64,000 nucleotides of DNA from Alkalibacillus silvisoli (GTDB taxonomy: Bacteria > Bacillota > Bacilli > Bacillales > Alkalibacillaceae), in contig NZ_BAAACZ010000024.1 in NCBI RefSeq assembly GCF_039521975.1, positions 17,724-81,723 of the forward strand, written 5' to 3'. Position numbers and translations under genes: made by a program. Positions 25,070-34,698 of the stretch are shown here, piece by piece. Within the stretch, counting starts at the first letter, position 1, and each line of letters begins with the position of its first letter. The notes beneath the pieces are model-generated. The model did no database searches, was not told the DNA's origin, and worked only from the letters and a program-made list of their open reading frames with translations.

Positions 25070-25753
25070 TTACTGGAATCCTGGATTTACAGGTTCACCA
25101 TCTTCAATTAGTTGGAAGTGTACTTTACTCACATCAGATTCTGAATAAACATTTTCACCTGATAAACCAATGTTATCACCTTGACTTAGTTCATCACCTT
25201 CTTCAACTTCAACCTCGGAAAGGCTGGCGTAAACTGTCATGCGCTCTTCACCGTGTTCAACTTCAACTGTTTGACCTAATAGATCATCGTCTTTTACTTC
25301 GACAACGGTTCCACTAAGTGATACAATCACCTCAAACGGTTCACCGTCACTTGAAGTAATATCAACACCTTGGCTTTGGTAGTATTGATTATTGTAGAAA
25401 ATTAATGCATCTTCTTGATCCTCTGCAGATGCTTCAACATCATAGAAGTTAGTTATGATTTCTGTGCGGTCACCTAAAAGTACTGGCAATACGAGCTCTT
25501 CTTGGTCCGCTACTACCGGTTCAGCCTCATCACCTTCAGCAGCTTCTTGTTGTTGATCGATGAGGTCATTTTGTTCAACTTGCCAATTATAGTCTTCTTG
25601 CTCAGCCTCATCTGTGCCAGCTAACTGATAAATCAATACCCCTGCTAACACGACAGTCACTAAAGTAATGTAAAGTGTTGGATAAAACCAACGTTGACGT
25701 GAGAGCTTTTTCCACTTCGATTCGCGGAAAGTCCTTCTTTCCTTTTCATTCAT
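25070..25753 (-). CDS. spoIIQ: Stage II sporulation protein Q (M23-like)
   Basis: The forespore membrane protein that pairs with SpoIIIAH to form the channel across the two forespore membranes. It has 227 residues, shorter than the 283 of B. subtilis: a basic cytoplasmic start, one membrane segment at about 25-43, an acidic linker, then a degenerate LytM/M23 domain ending GDNIGLSGENVYSESDVSKVHFQLIEDGEPVNPGFQ. It keeps one His of the HxH motif (VHFQ), as SpoIIQ proteins generally do. A sigma-F promoter lies just upstream. Confidence 0.9.
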   Translation of the reverse strand: MNEKERRTFRESKWKKLSRQRWFYPTLYITLVTVVLAGVLIYQLAGTDEAEQEDYNWQVEQNDLIDQQQEAAEGDEAEPVVADQEELVLPVLLGDRTEIITNFYDVEASAEDQEDALIFYNNQYYQSQGVDITSSDGEPFEVIVSLSGTVVEVKDDDLLGQTVEVEHGEERMTVYASLSEVEVEEGDELSQGDNIGLSGENVYSESDVSKVHFQLIEDGEPVNPGFQ

Positions 25754-25772
25754 TTTTCATCACCTCAGCAAC

Positions 25773-25802
25773 CATTCTGAACCGATTAGCAAAATTATAT
25801 AC
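25773..25802 (-). promoter_or_regulatory. Sigma-F promoter of spoIIQ
   Basis: Minus strand GTATA (25798-25802), 15 bases, GTTCAGAATG (25773-25782), against the sigma-F consensus GYATA-N15-GGNRANANTR (8 of 10 in the -10). The spoIIR promoter has the same layout. Confidence 0.65.
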
Positions 25803-25880
25803 ATAGAAGTTGAAATTTTTTCTAAAATTTGTGAGTAACCACTACATTTTAGGACAAAATAAGCTTTTGGCCTGAGGTGA

Positions 25881-26061
25881 GCGCTGATAAACTCGTCCGA
25901 GCGCTGATAAACTCGTCCGAGCGCTGATAAACTCGCCCGAGAGCTGATAAATTCGCCCAAACGCTGATAAATTCGCCCGAGCGCTGATAAGTCCATCGCG
26001 AGCGCTGATAAACTCCCGCGAGCGCCGATAAATTCCCGCGAGCGCTGATAAATTCCCGCGA
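25881..26061. repeat. Tandem array C, nine 20 bp units
   Basis: Nine units begin with GCGCTGATAA or a one-base variant: six in register from 25881, one unit of 21 bases at 25981, then units at 26002, 26022 and 26042. Typical unit: GCGCTGATAAATTCGCCCGA. The left units end TCGTCCGA or TCGCCCGA, the right ones TCCCGCGA, so the array is a mosaic of two subfamilies. It fills most of the spoIIQ-spoIID gap. ORFs read through it are artefacts. Confidence 0.92.
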
Positions 26062-26093
26062 TCACTAATCATCCACACTCCCATAACAAAATA

Positions 26094-26124
26094 AATCCCA
26101 CCCTCCATAACTGAGAGTGGGATT
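26094..26124. terminator. Terminator of spoIID
   Basis: AATCCCAC (26094-26101) pairs with GTGGGATT (26117-26124). On the minus strand ATTTATTTTG follows. It lies between spoIID and array C, so the array is outside the spoIID transcript unless read-through occurs. Confidence 0.75.
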
Positions 26125-26128
26125 TTTC

Positions 26129-27109
26129 TTATAATACATGTTCTAGCGTTTCTATTTCTACACCTTGGTAATAGTGTTTCACAATATCATGGTATGTGTT
26201 CCCAGATTGTGCCATGCCATTGGCTCCGTATTGGCTCATTCCAACACCGTGGCCGAATCCATTTGTTTTAAAAATGATATGATCGGCTTTGGCTTCAATG
26301 GTAAAGTCATTTGATCTTAAATCTAATTTTTCCCTGATTTCTCTTCCACTAAAAGTTTCGCCATTAACGGTGATTTCTTGAATTCGATTACTTTCGGTGC
26401 GTGTAGTATTTGTTACTTCAAATGAGTTACCTTCTAATCCGAGCTGTTGCAACACTTCTTGATAAGTAAAAATTTCTTGGTCGCGGTAAACGGGTGACTG
26501 CTCATCCCAAGGGCTTGAAACACTTCTTAAATATGGGATTTCATTTTGCCAATAATCTTCTGCATTTTCAGTATACCCATTACTAGTTGAAAAGAAGGCA
26601 GCCGTGATCGGACTTCCATCATATGTGATCACTTCACCAGCAGTTTCTTGAACGGCTTGGTCGATTTTATTCATATTACCTGAATAATCAACCCCCCAAA
26701 CTTCTCTTAATTCATCTTCTGATTGAAAAACTTGATGTTCTACTGTATCTGTTACGTGGTGTTCTTGTTCAGGGTCATCATGAAGGATTCTTTGTACAAT
26801 ATATGTTCTTGCTGCTAATGCCTGTGCTTTTAATGCCTCCATTTCAAAGTCAGCGGGAATTTCAGAAGCTACAACTAATGCCACATAATCTTCAAGTGGT
26901 ACAGATTCTATTTGATCTGTTGCTTCTCGCAACACTTCGACCATAATGTCTGAATTCTCACCACTTGCGCTCACATACTCTGTAGATTCATCGATCGAAA
27001 TATGTTCATTTTCTGTCGCAGCTTCAGCAAAGGGTATGACGATTAATGTTGGAATAACAGTAATCACAGCTAATAAGATAATTCCTAGTATCAATCCTTG
27101 TCGCCTCAA
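26129..27109 (-). CDS. spoIID: Stage II sporulation protein D
   Basis: A mother-cell membrane-bound lytic transglycosylase that degrades septal peptidoglycan during engulfment with SpoIIM and SpoIIP. It has 326 residues with an N-terminal membrane anchor (about 6-28), then the SpoIID domain with LEDYVALVVASEIPADFEMEALKAQALAARTYI. The catalytic Glu is E83 here. The C-terminal FKTNGFGHGVGMSQYGANGMAQ is the second family motif. It follows murAA as in B. subtilis, with a terminator between them. Confidence 0.95.
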   Translation of the reverse strand: MRRQGLILGIILLAVITVIPTLIVIPFAEAATENEHISIDESTEYVSASGENSDIMVEVLREATDQIESVPLEDYVALVVASEIPADFEMEALKAQALAARTYIVQRILHDDPEQEHHVTDTVEHQVFQSEDELREVWGVDYSGNMNKIDQAVQETAGEVITYDGSPITAAFFSTSNGYTENAEDYWQNEIPYLRSVSSPWDEQSPVYRDQEIFTYQEVLQQLGLEGNSFEVTNTTRTESNRIQEITVNGETFSGREIREKLDLRSNDFTIEAKADHIIFKTNGFGHGVGMSQYGANGMAQSGNTYHDIVKHYYQGVEIETLEHVL

Positions 27110-27183
27110 TGTTTAATCCTCCTTCAACATTTCAATATTCACATCTAGTAATATCTTTATTCACTGTGTTGAATTAATAGAAC

Positions 27184-27217
27184 TAAAAAAAAGAGAAGCG
27201 TTTAATCAACGCCTCTC
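27184..27217 (-). terminator. Terminator of murAA
   Basis: GAGAAGCGTT (27193-27202) pairs with AACGCCTCTC (27208-27217), with one mismatch; TTTTTTTTAG follows on the minus strand. Confidence 0.8.
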
Positions 27218-27227
27218 TCTTATACTA

Positions 27228-28529
27228 TTAACTAGATTGCATCATAGAATCATTTGAAGGATTATGCTTTTGTTCATAAACACGTTCAATGTTAGCGCCA
27301 AGACCTTTCAGCTTTCCAACAAAATCGACATAACCGCGGTCTAAGTGTTTTAATTCTGTTACAGCTGTTCGACCTTCTGAAACTAACCCTGCTAAAATCA
27401 GTGCTGCTGCTGCGCGTAAATCTGTAGCTGAAACTTCAGCACCTTGTAATGTTACAGGACCTTCGATAATGGCACTTCGACCTTCGATTTTGGCTTTCGC
27501 ATTCATTCTCCTAAACTCTTCAACATGCATAAAACGGTTTTCAAATACTGTTTCAGTGAGCACACTCGTGCCATGCGCTCTCATCGTTAACGTCATTAAT
27601 TGAGCTTGCAAATCCGTTGGAAACCCAGGGTATGGTAATGTCTTAATATCAATTGGTTTTAGTTCATCTGTTCCAATAACTCGAACACTATTTTCATACT
27701 CCTCGATTTTAACACCCATTTCCTTCATCTTTGCTATTAATGAACGAAGATGAGCAGGAATTGCACCTTCTACAATTATATCACCACCAGTGATCGCACC
27801 AGCTACCATAAATGTCCCTGCTTCGATTCTGTCAGGAATAATGGTATGTTCTACACCTTGTAGTGAAGGTACACCTTCAATTCGAATGGTCTCGGTACCA
27901 GCACCAATGACTTTACCACCCATTTGGTTAATAAAGTTAGCTAAGTCAACAATCTCAGGTTCACGAGCACAGTTTTCAATAATTGTGGTGCCTTCTGCTA
28001 GTGCTGCAGCCATCATTAAGTTTTCTGTTGCCCCAACACTAGGGAAATCTAAATAAATTCGAGCTCCGTGTAAACGGCCATTAGCAAATGCTTCGACATA
28101 ACCATTCCCAACCTCAATAGTTGCCCCCATTGCTTCTAATCCTTTAAGGTGTTGATCTATTGGTCTAGATCCAATTGCACACCCACCTGGCATCGCCACT
28201 TTTGCATGACCATACCTTGCTAATAAAGGTCCTAATACTAAAACGGACGCGCGCATTTTACGAACATATTCAAATGGTGTTTTAGTTTTCAGTTCATTTG
28301 CTGCATCTATATATAACGAATTTTCCTCACGTAGTATATTCACATTCATATATCTTAATACTTCACTTATTGTATCTACATCAGCCAAAGCTGGTACTTG
28401 CTTTAGTGTTGTCTTGCCCTTACTTGCCATAATCGTTGCTGCGATGACGGGTAAAACAGCATTTTTAGCACCTTCCACTTTAACGGTGCCAGTCAATCTA
28501 TTACCTCCAGATACGATGATTTTTTCCAA
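27228..28529 (-). CDS. murAA: UDP-GlcNAc 1-carboxyvinyltransferase MurAA
   Basis: The first committed step of peptidoglycan synthesis: phosphoenolpyruvate is added to UDP-GlcNAc. It has 433 residues; the N-terminus VSGGNRLTGTVKVEGAKNAVLPVIAATIMA holds the substrate-binding Lys-Asn, and the catalytic Cys is in MPGGCAIGSRPIDQHLKGLEAMGA. It starts with TTG after GGAGGGAAAGATA. Its place between ywmB and spoIID identifies it as MurAA. A second paralogue (murAB) is at 53.4-54.7 kb. Confidence 0.95.
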   Translation of the reverse strand: MEKIIVSGGNRLTGTVKVEGAKNAVLPVIAATIMASKGKTTLKQVPALADVDTISEVLRYMNVNILREENSLYIDAANELKTKTPFEYVRKMRASVLVLGPLLARYGHAKVAMPGGCAIGSRPIDQHLKGLEAMGATIEVGNGYVEAFANGRLHGARIYLDFPSVGATENLMMAAALAEGTTIIENCAREPEIVDLANFINQMGGKVIGAGTETIRIEGVPSLQGVEHTIIPDRIEAGTFMVAGAITGGDIIVEGAIPAHLRSLIAKMKEMGVKIEEYENSVRVIGTDELKPIDIKTLPYPGFPTDLQAQLMTLTMRAHGTSVLTETVFENRFMHVEEFRRMNAKAKIEGRSAIIEGPVTLQGAEVSATDLRAAAALILAGLVSEGRTAVTELKHLDRGYVDFVGKLKGLGANIERVYEQKHNPSNDSMMQSS

Positions 28530-28564
28530 TATCTTTCCCTCCGTGTCGATAGTCCGTATGTTAT

Positions 28565-29227
28565 TTAATATTCAATAACGAGGATAGGTGTGCCGATTGT
28601 TACGGTATTTTTTTGTTTCTCCTCTTCGCGAATGGCTAATTGAATATTCATCTTCTCATTTTCTAATGGAATATAAGAACTAATTTGATCAGTATAGCCA
28701 CTAAAAACGGATAACTGATCTTCTATAATACTATTCGTCAAATCTAGTCGAAAATCCTGTTTAAATTTTTCTAAAAACAAATTACGATCTATTTTATCAT
28801 TAATTAGCGATTGAAAGCATGAGTAAACATACCCATTTTCATAAAATGGCTCTAACGGCAAATTTGATAAATAATTTAATGTTTGATCGTAAATATCTTC
28901 ACTCCACTGATCACTACTAATTCGATAAACCAACTGTAATGTATTAGGGCTAACCTCGACTGTATATAAATATTCGTCAAGTGTTTCCTCTATATGAGGG
29001 TGTTTATCCTTAATTTGGTTATTTAAAACCTTTTTTCTATCTAAAATTTCTTTCTTTTCCCCATTTAGCTTCATCGTTATTTCAAATGACTGAACATCCC
29101 AGTCTTGTTCAATAACATAATCCGCTAAAACTTCAAAATCTGTAGTCATAGCTGCTTCATTACTAGATTGATAGAATACTGATTGTCCTATTAGAACAAT
29201 CATTACTAATGCCATTATGATCCGCAT
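28565..29227 (-). CDS. ywmB: YwmB-family protein
   Basis: About 220 residues with an N-terminal signal or anchor (MRIIMALVMIVLIGQSVFY) and an extracytoplasmic domain; no catalytic motif is visible. Synteny with B. subtilis ywmB, upstream of murAA and near the atp operon, supports the name. The family is described as TATA-box-binding-protein-like in fold, and its role is unknown. The start at 29227 follows AAGGGGGAG; the longer frame has no ribosome site. Confidence 0.75.
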   Translation of the reverse strand: MRIIMALVMIVLIGQSVFYQSSNEAAMTTDFEVLADYVIEQDWDVQSFEITMKLNGEKKEILDRKKVLNNQIKDKHPHIEETLDEYLYTVEVSPNTLQLVYRISSDQWSEDIYDQTLNYLSNLPLEPFYENGYVYSCFQSLINDKIDRNLFLEKFKQDFRLDLTNSIIEDQLSVFSGYTDQISSYIPLENEKMNIQLAIREEEKQKNTVTIGTPILVIEY

Positions 29228-29408
29228 GGACAGCTCCCCCTTTTTAATAACAGGATGGTCCATGCGATTGATTTTTAAACATAAGTTATTTCGACAGTTA
29301 ATTTATCTATTAAACTATTTGTTTTGGTGATGCTTAGTTCGGTGTACTTTTATGATAAGGGCTTATCTCTTATCGTAAGTCACACCAAGCTGATACCATT
29401 AGAATGGT

Positions 29409-29642
29409 TTACAAAAAGTAAGATAGTTGTTGCGACCAATTGATAAAGTCTAAGAAGAAATTACTAACAGTCGTTCCAAGTGCAACAGTTAGGAAAATTA
29501 ATAAGATCTTACTTTCTGTCTCTTTATTCTTTTTAAATAAGACTTGGATATTAATTGATTCTAATGCTTTCCAAGCTAAAATTATGAAAATAATATGTGA
29601 CGCCATGCCAACTAAGGCATCAACTGCGTTATCTATAAACAT
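29409..29642 (-). CDS. ywzB: YwzB-type DUF1146 membrane protein
   Basis: Seventy-seven residues with two membrane segments (about 12-27 and 46-66) linked by FKKNKETESK. Its position between atpC and ywmB is that of B. subtilis ywzB (DUF1146). The function is unknown. It lies downstream of the atp operon but is separated from it by the atpC terminator. Confidence 0.75.
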   Translation of the reverse strand: MFIDNAVDALVGMASHIIFIILAWKALESINIQVLFKKNKETESKILLIFLTVALGTTVSNFFLDFINWSQQLSYFL

Positions 29643-29802
29643 CTTAACACCTCTTCACCTTATTATGTATTACAATTTATGACACTTTTGTGCATTGCCC
29701 AGGAAATATCGACACGGTAATTAGTATTTCCCTATATTTACGGTTCTATTTCCACCTTTAATTTAACATTAGGTCCATTAATCACTTTATTAGGGGATAT
29801 TG

Positions 29803-29834
29803 AAAAAAGATCTGACCGTAGGCGGCCAGATCTT
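29803..29834 (-). terminator. Terminator of the ATP synthase operon
   Basis: AAGATCTG (29807-29814) and CAGATCTT (29827-29834) form a stem with a GGCC-rich top, followed by TTTTTTC on the minus strand. Confidence 0.85.
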
Positions 29835-29836
29835 CT

Positions 29837-30238
29837 TTATTTGTTGACAACTTCTAAACGGTTCGTTGCACGGTTAAGTGCTAGTTTTGCACGTTTAAAG
29901 TCTATTTCTTCTGATTTTGTTTGATTTACGCGCTCTTCTGCACGTTGTTTCGCAGATTCAGCACGATCTACGTCAATTTCAGAAGGTTTTTCTGCAGCTT
30001 GTGCCAAGATTGTGACTTGATCAGGGCGTACCTCTAAAAAGCCGCCACTTACAGCTACAAATTCAGTTTTGCCTTGTTTCTTTAATCGAACTGCACTAAT
30101 GGTTAGAGGAGCAACTAATGGGATGTGACCTGGTAAGATCCCCAATTCGCCACCTTCTGCTCTAACGCTTACCATTTCAAATGATTCTTCTAGTACAGGG
30201 CCATCAGGAGTGACAACACTCACAGTTAGTGTTTTCAA
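29837..30238 (-). CDS. atpC: F1F0 ATP synthase subunit epsilon
   Basis: The central-stalk subunit that couples rotation and can inhibit hydrolysis. It has 133 residues; the beta-sandwich (about 1-84, LTVSVVTPDGPVLEESFEMVSVRAEGGELGILPGHIPLV) is followed by the two-helix C-terminal domain. It is the last gene of the atp operon, 56 bases after atpD, and precedes the terminator. Confidence 0.96.
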   Translation of the reverse strand: MKTLTVSVVTPDGPVLEESFEMVSVRAEGGELGILPGHIPLVAPLTISAVRLKKQGKTEFVAVSGGFLEVRPDQVTILAQAAEKPSEIDVDRAESAKQRAEERVNQTKSEEIDFKRAKLALNRATNRLEVVNK

Positions 30239-30294
30239 TCTTACCCCTCCTTGGGCACTAATTAAGCGACAAGATAATGCCGCTTAATGTCCCA

Positions 30295-31692
30295 TTATTG
30301 TTCCAGTTGATTAGCGTTTTCAACAACTTCTTCAATACGTCCAACTAGACGGAACGCATCTTCTGGTAAGTCATCATGCTTACCATCTAAGATCTCTTTG
30401 AATCCTTTAACTGTTTCTTGAACAGGTACGTATGACCCTTGCTGTCCTGTGAACTGCTCAGCTACGTGGAAGTTCTGAGATAAGAAGAACTGAATACGAC
30501 GTGCACGGCTTACAGTTTGCTTATCTTCTTCAGTCAACTCGTCCATACCTAGGATTGCAATGATATCTTGTAATTCTTTATAACGCTGTAACGTTTTCTG
30601 TACTTCACGCGCCACATCATAGTGCTCTTCACCTACGATATGCGGGTCAAGGGCACGAGACGTTGATGATAGCGGGTCTACCGCTGGGTAAATACCTTGC
30701 TCTGATAACTTACGCTCTAGGTTAGTTGTTGCATCTAAGTGAGCGAAAGTTGTTGCTGGAGCCGGGTCTGTATAGTCATCGGCAGGTACGTATACAGCTT
30801 GGATCGATGTGATCGAACCTTTCTTAGTTGATGTAATACGTTCCTGTAATTGACCCATTTCTGTTGATAGTGTTGGCTGATAACCAACGGCTGATGGCAT
30901 ACGACCTAATAGGGCTGATACTTCTGTTCCGGCTTGAGTAAAGCGGAAGATGTTGTCAATGAACAATAATACGTCTTGACCTTCTTCATCACGGAAGTAT
31001 TCTGCCATTGTTAGACCTGTTAATGCTACACGCATACGTGCACCTGGTGGTTCGTTCATCTGACCGAATACCATTGCTGTCTGCTTAATTACTCCAGAAT
31101 CGCTCATTTCATAGTAAAGGTCGTTACCTTCACGTGTACGCTCACCAACACCTGCGAATACTGAAATACCGCTGTGCTCTTGTGCGATGTTGTTAATAAG
31201 CTCTTGGATTAAAACGGTTTTACCTACACCTGCACCACCGAATAGACCGATCTTACCACCTTTTACATAAGGTGCTAATAAGTCTACTACTTTAATTCCT
31301 GTTTCAAGGATTTCAGTTTCAGTCGCTAAGTCTTCAAACTTAGGAGCTTGACGGTGAATTGGGTCACGACGTGTATCTTGTGAAACAGGTTCAGCTAAGT
31401 CAATTTCACCACCTGTTACGTTGAATACACGACCTAGAGTATCATTACCTACAGGTACACTGATTGGAGCACCTGTGTTTTCAACTTCCATACCACGGAC
31501 TAGACCATCACTAGAGTCCATCGCGATGGTACGAACTGAATCATCGCCAAGGTGTAAAGCAACTTCAAGTACTAATTCCGTTTCACTTTCACCTTTTACG
31601 ATTAGGGCGTTATAAATTTCAGGTAATTGGCCGCTGTCGAACTTTACGTCTACTACCGGTCCCATAACCTGTGTTATACGTCCGTTACTCAT
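30295..31692 (-). CDS. atpD: F1F0 ATP synthase subunit beta
   Basis: The catalytic F1 subunit. It has 465 residues; the P-loop is GLFGGAGVGKTVLIQELI, the catalytic carboxylate region is FAGVGERTREGNDLY, and the DELSEED-type region reads MDELTEEDKQTVSRARR. The operon order atpZ-I-B-E-F-H-A-G-D-C is complete. Strong conservation gives a near-certain call. Confidence 0.98.
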   Translation of the reverse strand: MSNGRITQVMGPVVDVKFDSGQLPEIYNALIVKGESETELVLEVALHLGDDSVRTIAMDSSDGLVRGMEVENTGAPISVPVGNDTLGRVFNVTGGEIDLAEPVSQDTRRDPIHRQAPKFEDLATETEILETGIKVVDLLAPYVKGGKIGLFGGAGVGKTVLIQELINNIAQEHSGISVFAGVGERTREGNDLYYEMSDSGVIKQTAMVFGQMNEPPGARMRVALTGLTMAEYFRDEEGQDVLLFIDNIFRFTQAGTEVSALLGRMPSAVGYQPTLSTEMGQLQERITSTKKGSITSIQAVYVPADDYTDPAPATTFAHLDATTNLERKLSEQGIYPAVDPLSSTSRALDPHIVGEEHYDVAREVQKTLQRYKELQDIIAILGMDELTEEDKQTVSRARRIQFFLSQNFHVAEQFTGQQGSYVPVQETVKGFKEILDGKHDDLPEDAFRLVGRIEEVVENANQLEQ

Positions 31693-31728
31693 CCTTTTCC
31701 CTCCTAACTGCTCATATCCAAAAACGTT

Positions 31729-32589
31729 CTATTCAAGTGCTGCTGCACCACCGACAATCTCTGAAATTTCTTGAGTAATGGCTGCTTGACGCGCACGGTT
31801 ATATGAAAGCGTTAATTCATCAATTCGGTCTTCCGCGTTGTCAGTTGCGTTACGCATCGCTGTCATTCTCGATGCGTGTTCACTTGCCTTACCGTCTAAT
31901 AAGGCACCATACACAAGGCTTTCAGCGTATTGTGGCAGTAGTGTTTCTAATATTTGTTCTTGGTTTGGCTCATACTCGTACATGCTGCTTTGTTTTTCGC
32001 CTACATCAATATCAGTAAGTGGTAAAACCTTCGTTTCTTTTACTTCTTGATTAATGGCACTAATAAAGTGGTTGTAGAATAGGTTTAACTCATCAACACC
32101 TTCATCAGCAAATAAATTCACAGCATAGTTTGCAATGTCTTTGATCTCAGCAAAACTTGGTTGGTCTGGTAGTCCTATAATTTCATGCGCAATTGGTAGT
32201 TCGCGCTTTTTACAGAAATCACGGCCTACTTTACCGACTGGAATCACGACATAATCATCTTTTGATGGATGGCGCTCTTCAATTGTTTGAAACAGCTTAC
32301 GTAACACGTTCGTGTTGTAAGGACCTGCTAAACCACGATCTGATGTGATTACGATATAGCCTGTCTTTTTAACAGGTCGTGAAATTAGCATGGGATGGTC
32401 GACATCTGTGTTACCACTCGCAATACTTTTAACGACTTCTTGAATCTTTTCCATGTATGGTACGAATGATTTTGCATTTTCTTCTGCTTTATTAAGCTTT
32501 GAAGCTGACACCATTTCCATTGCTTTTGTAATCTGTTTCGTATTCGAGGTCGAACTAATTCGCGCCTTTAAATCACGTAAAGATGCCAC
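31729..32589 (-). CDS. atpG: F1F0 ATP synthase subunit gamma
   Basis: The central rotor shaft. It has 286 residues; the N-terminal helix SLRDLKARISSTSNTKQITKAMEMV and the C-terminal helix TDNAEDRIDELTLSYNRARQAAITQEISEIVGGAAAL form the coiled coil inside F1. It is encoded between atpA and atpD, as is usual. Confidence 0.97.
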   Translation of the reverse strand: MASLRDLKARISSTSNTKQITKAMEMVSASKLNKAEENAKSFVPYMEKIQEVVKSIASGNTDVDHPMLISRPVKKTGYIVITSDRGLAGPYNTNVLRKLFQTIEERHPSKDDYVVIPVGKVGRDFCKKRELPIAHEIIGLPDQPSFAEIKDIANYAVNLFADEGVDELNLFYNHFISAINQEVKETKVLPLTDIDVGEKQSSMYEYEPNQEQILETLLPQYAESLVYGALLDGKASEHASRMTAMRNATDNAEDRIDELTLSYNRARQAAITQEISEIVGGAAALE

Positions 32590-32626
32590 AACGTCTCACC
32601 ACCTTTTCTAGAGACTTGTTTCCTTA

Positions 32627-34135
32627 TTATTCAGAAACGACAAATGTATTTTTGAAATCACTAATTACTTTGTTAAACTCATCAGCATCAGGTAAGTTAC
32701 CTGTTTCACGGATGTGGTTTAGAACTTCAGAACCGTGTTGCTTCAAGTAAGCGTGTAGTTCTTGTTCAAAACGTACTACATCTTCTACTGGAATGTCGTC
32801 TAAGAAACCGTTAACTAGTGCATAGATAATCGCAACTTGGTACTCAACACGTTGTGGTTCGTGTAAGCCTTGTTTTAGGATTTCAACTGTACGTTGACCA
32901 CGATCAAGTTTAGCTTGTGTTGCTTTATCTAGGTCTGAACCAAACTGAGAGAATGATTCTAGCTCACGGAATGATGCTAAGTCTAGACGTAGTGTACCGG
33001 CTACTTTCTTCATCGCTTTAATCTGAGCTGAACCACCTACACGTGATACGGATAGTCCTGGGTTAATCGCTGGACGTACACCTGAGTGGAATAGGTCAGA
33101 TTGTAAGAAGATCTGTCCGTCTGTAATTGAGATGACGTTTGTTGGAATATATGCACCAATGTCACCAGCCTGAGTTTCAACGAATGGTAATGCAGTTAAT
33201 GAACCGCCACCTTTATCGTCACTTAGCTTCGCTGCACGCTCAAGTAAACGAGAGTGTAGGAAGAATACATCCCCTGGGAATGCTTCACGGCCTGGTGGGC
33301 GACGTAGTAATAGTGAAAGCTCACGGTATGCTGCCGCTTGCTTAGATAAGTCATCGTATACAACAAGTACGTGCTTGCCGTTGTGCATGAATTCTTCACC
33401 CATTGATACACCAGCATATGGTGCTAGGTATAGTAATGGAGCTGGTTCAGATGCACCTGCGTTAACAACGATTGTATAGTCAAGTGCTCCGTGCTGACGT
33501 AGTGTTTCAACAACACCACTTACTGTAGAGTCTTTTTGACCAATAGCAACGTAGATACAGATTACATCTTCTTCTTTTTGGTTTAAGATTGTATCAATTG
33601 CAATGGCAGTCTTACCTGTCTGACGGTCACCAATGATTAACTCACGCTGACCACGACCGATTGGTACCATTGAGTCGATTACTTTAATACCTGTTTGTAA
33701 AGGCTCATCAACTGACTTACGATCCATTACTCCAGGTGCCTTCGATTCGATTGGACGAGTTTTAGTTGATTCAATTGGACCGTTACCGTCAACTGGTTGT
33801 CCTAATGAGTTAACAACACGTCCAATTAGTTCATCACCTACAGGGACTTGCATAATACGGCCTGTGCGGCGAACTTCATCACCTTCACGAATTTCTGTAA
33901 ATGGTCCTAGGATTACAACACCAACGTTATTTTCTTCTAGGTTTTGCGCCATTCCCATAACACCGTTAGAGAATTCTACTAGCTCACCCGACATAACGTT
34001 ATCTAGACCATGAACACGTGCGATACCGTCACCAATTTCGATTACAGTACCGACATCATTTACTTCTATATTTGAGTCATAGCTTTCAATTTGCTGCTTA
34101 ATAAGCGCACTTATTTCTTCAGCTTTGATGCTCAT
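32627..34135 (-). CDS. atpA: F1F0 ATP synthase subunit alpha
   Basis: A non-catalytic nucleotide-binding F1 subunit of about 502 residues. It has the P-loop GRGQRELIIGDRQTGKTAIA, and PAINPGLSVSRVGGSAQIKAMK is the alpha signature. I start it at MSIKAEEIS (34135), which follows GGGGTGAAATGG; the ATG three codons earlier overlaps that site. Confidence 0.97.
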   Translation of the reverse strand: MSIKAEEISALIKQQIESYDSNIEVNDVGTVIEIGDGIARVHGLDNVMSGELVEFSNGVMGMAQNLEENNVGVVILGPFTEIREGDEVRRTGRIMQVPVGDELIGRVVNSLGQPVDGNGPIESTKTRPIESKAPGVMDRKSVDEPLQTGIKVIDSMVPIGRGQRELIIGDRQTGKTAIAIDTILNQKEEDVICIYVAIGQKDSTVSGVVETLRQHGALDYTIVVNAGASEPAPLLYLAPYAGVSMGEEFMHNGKHVLVVYDDLSKQAAAYRELSLLLRRPPGREAFPGDVFFLHSRLLERAAKLSDDKGGGSLTALPFVETQAGDIGAYIPTNVISITDGQIFLQSDLFHSGVRPAINPGLSVSRVGGSAQIKAMKKVAGTLRLDLASFRELESFSQFGSDLDKATQAKLDRGQRTVEILKQGLHEPQRVEYQVAIIYALVNGFLDDIPVEDVVRFEQELHAYLKQHGSEVLNHIRETGNLPDADEFNKVISDFKNTFVVSE

Positions 34136-34152
34136 CCATTTCACCCCTATCT

Positions 34153-34698
34153 TTACTTGTTTGCAGATACGACACTCTGTTCAATGCGTTGAAGCTTTCT
34201 TTTAACCGTACCATCATAGATCTGGTTACCGATTCGAACTTTTAATCCACCAAGAATGGACTTTTCAACAATGTTATTAATGCGAAGGGTGTCTTTGTTT
34301 AACTTTTTCGCAAAAACATTTTGAATTTGTTCTTGTTCTTCATCTGATAAAGCACGAACAGAATATACGTCAGCTTCTGCAATGCCCTTTGCTTCATTTT
34401 TCATATTCACAAAAGACTTAACGATTTCATTTAATGAGCTAACACGGTTTTTATCTGTTAAGACAAGTAATAAATTGATTGTTTCTTGAGAAAAGCTTTT
34501 GAATACTTCACGAATGAAGCTTTTCTTGTCATCTTTTGATACACGTGGATTCTCAAAAAAAGCTTTTAACTCTTGATCATCTTTAAAAACTTGAACGACT
34601 GTGTTTAACTCTTCTTCTAATTGAGGTAAGTTAGACTTTTCTGTTCCAAGTTCAAACAAAGCTACTGCATATCGGTTCGCAACTGTTGAATTACTCAT
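34153..34698 (-). CDS. atpH: F1F0 ATP synthase subunit delta
   Basis: The peripheral-stalk subunit at the top of F1. It has 181 residues with the N-terminal six-helix domain beginning VANRYAVALFELGTEK and the C-terminal KSILGGLKVRIGNQIYDGTVKRKLQRI signature. It overlaps atpF by 4 bases (ATGA), indicating coupled translation. Confidence 0.95.
   Translation of the reverse strand: MSNSTVANRYAVALFELGTEKSNLPQLEEELNTVVQVFKDDQELKAFFENPRVSKDDKKSFIREVFKSFSQETINLLLVLTDKNRVSSLNEIVKSFVNMKNEAKGIAEADVYSVRALSDEEQEQIQNVFAKKLNKDTLRINNIVEKSILGGLKVRIGNQIYDGTVKRKLQRIEQSVVSANK

Noticed and set aside
25760..26108. Two minus-strand frames of 101 and 88 residues with LSALGRVYQRS repeats
   Set aside because: They are produced by array C read in two frames; no start signals, and they run across the spoIIQ promoter side or the spoIID terminator.
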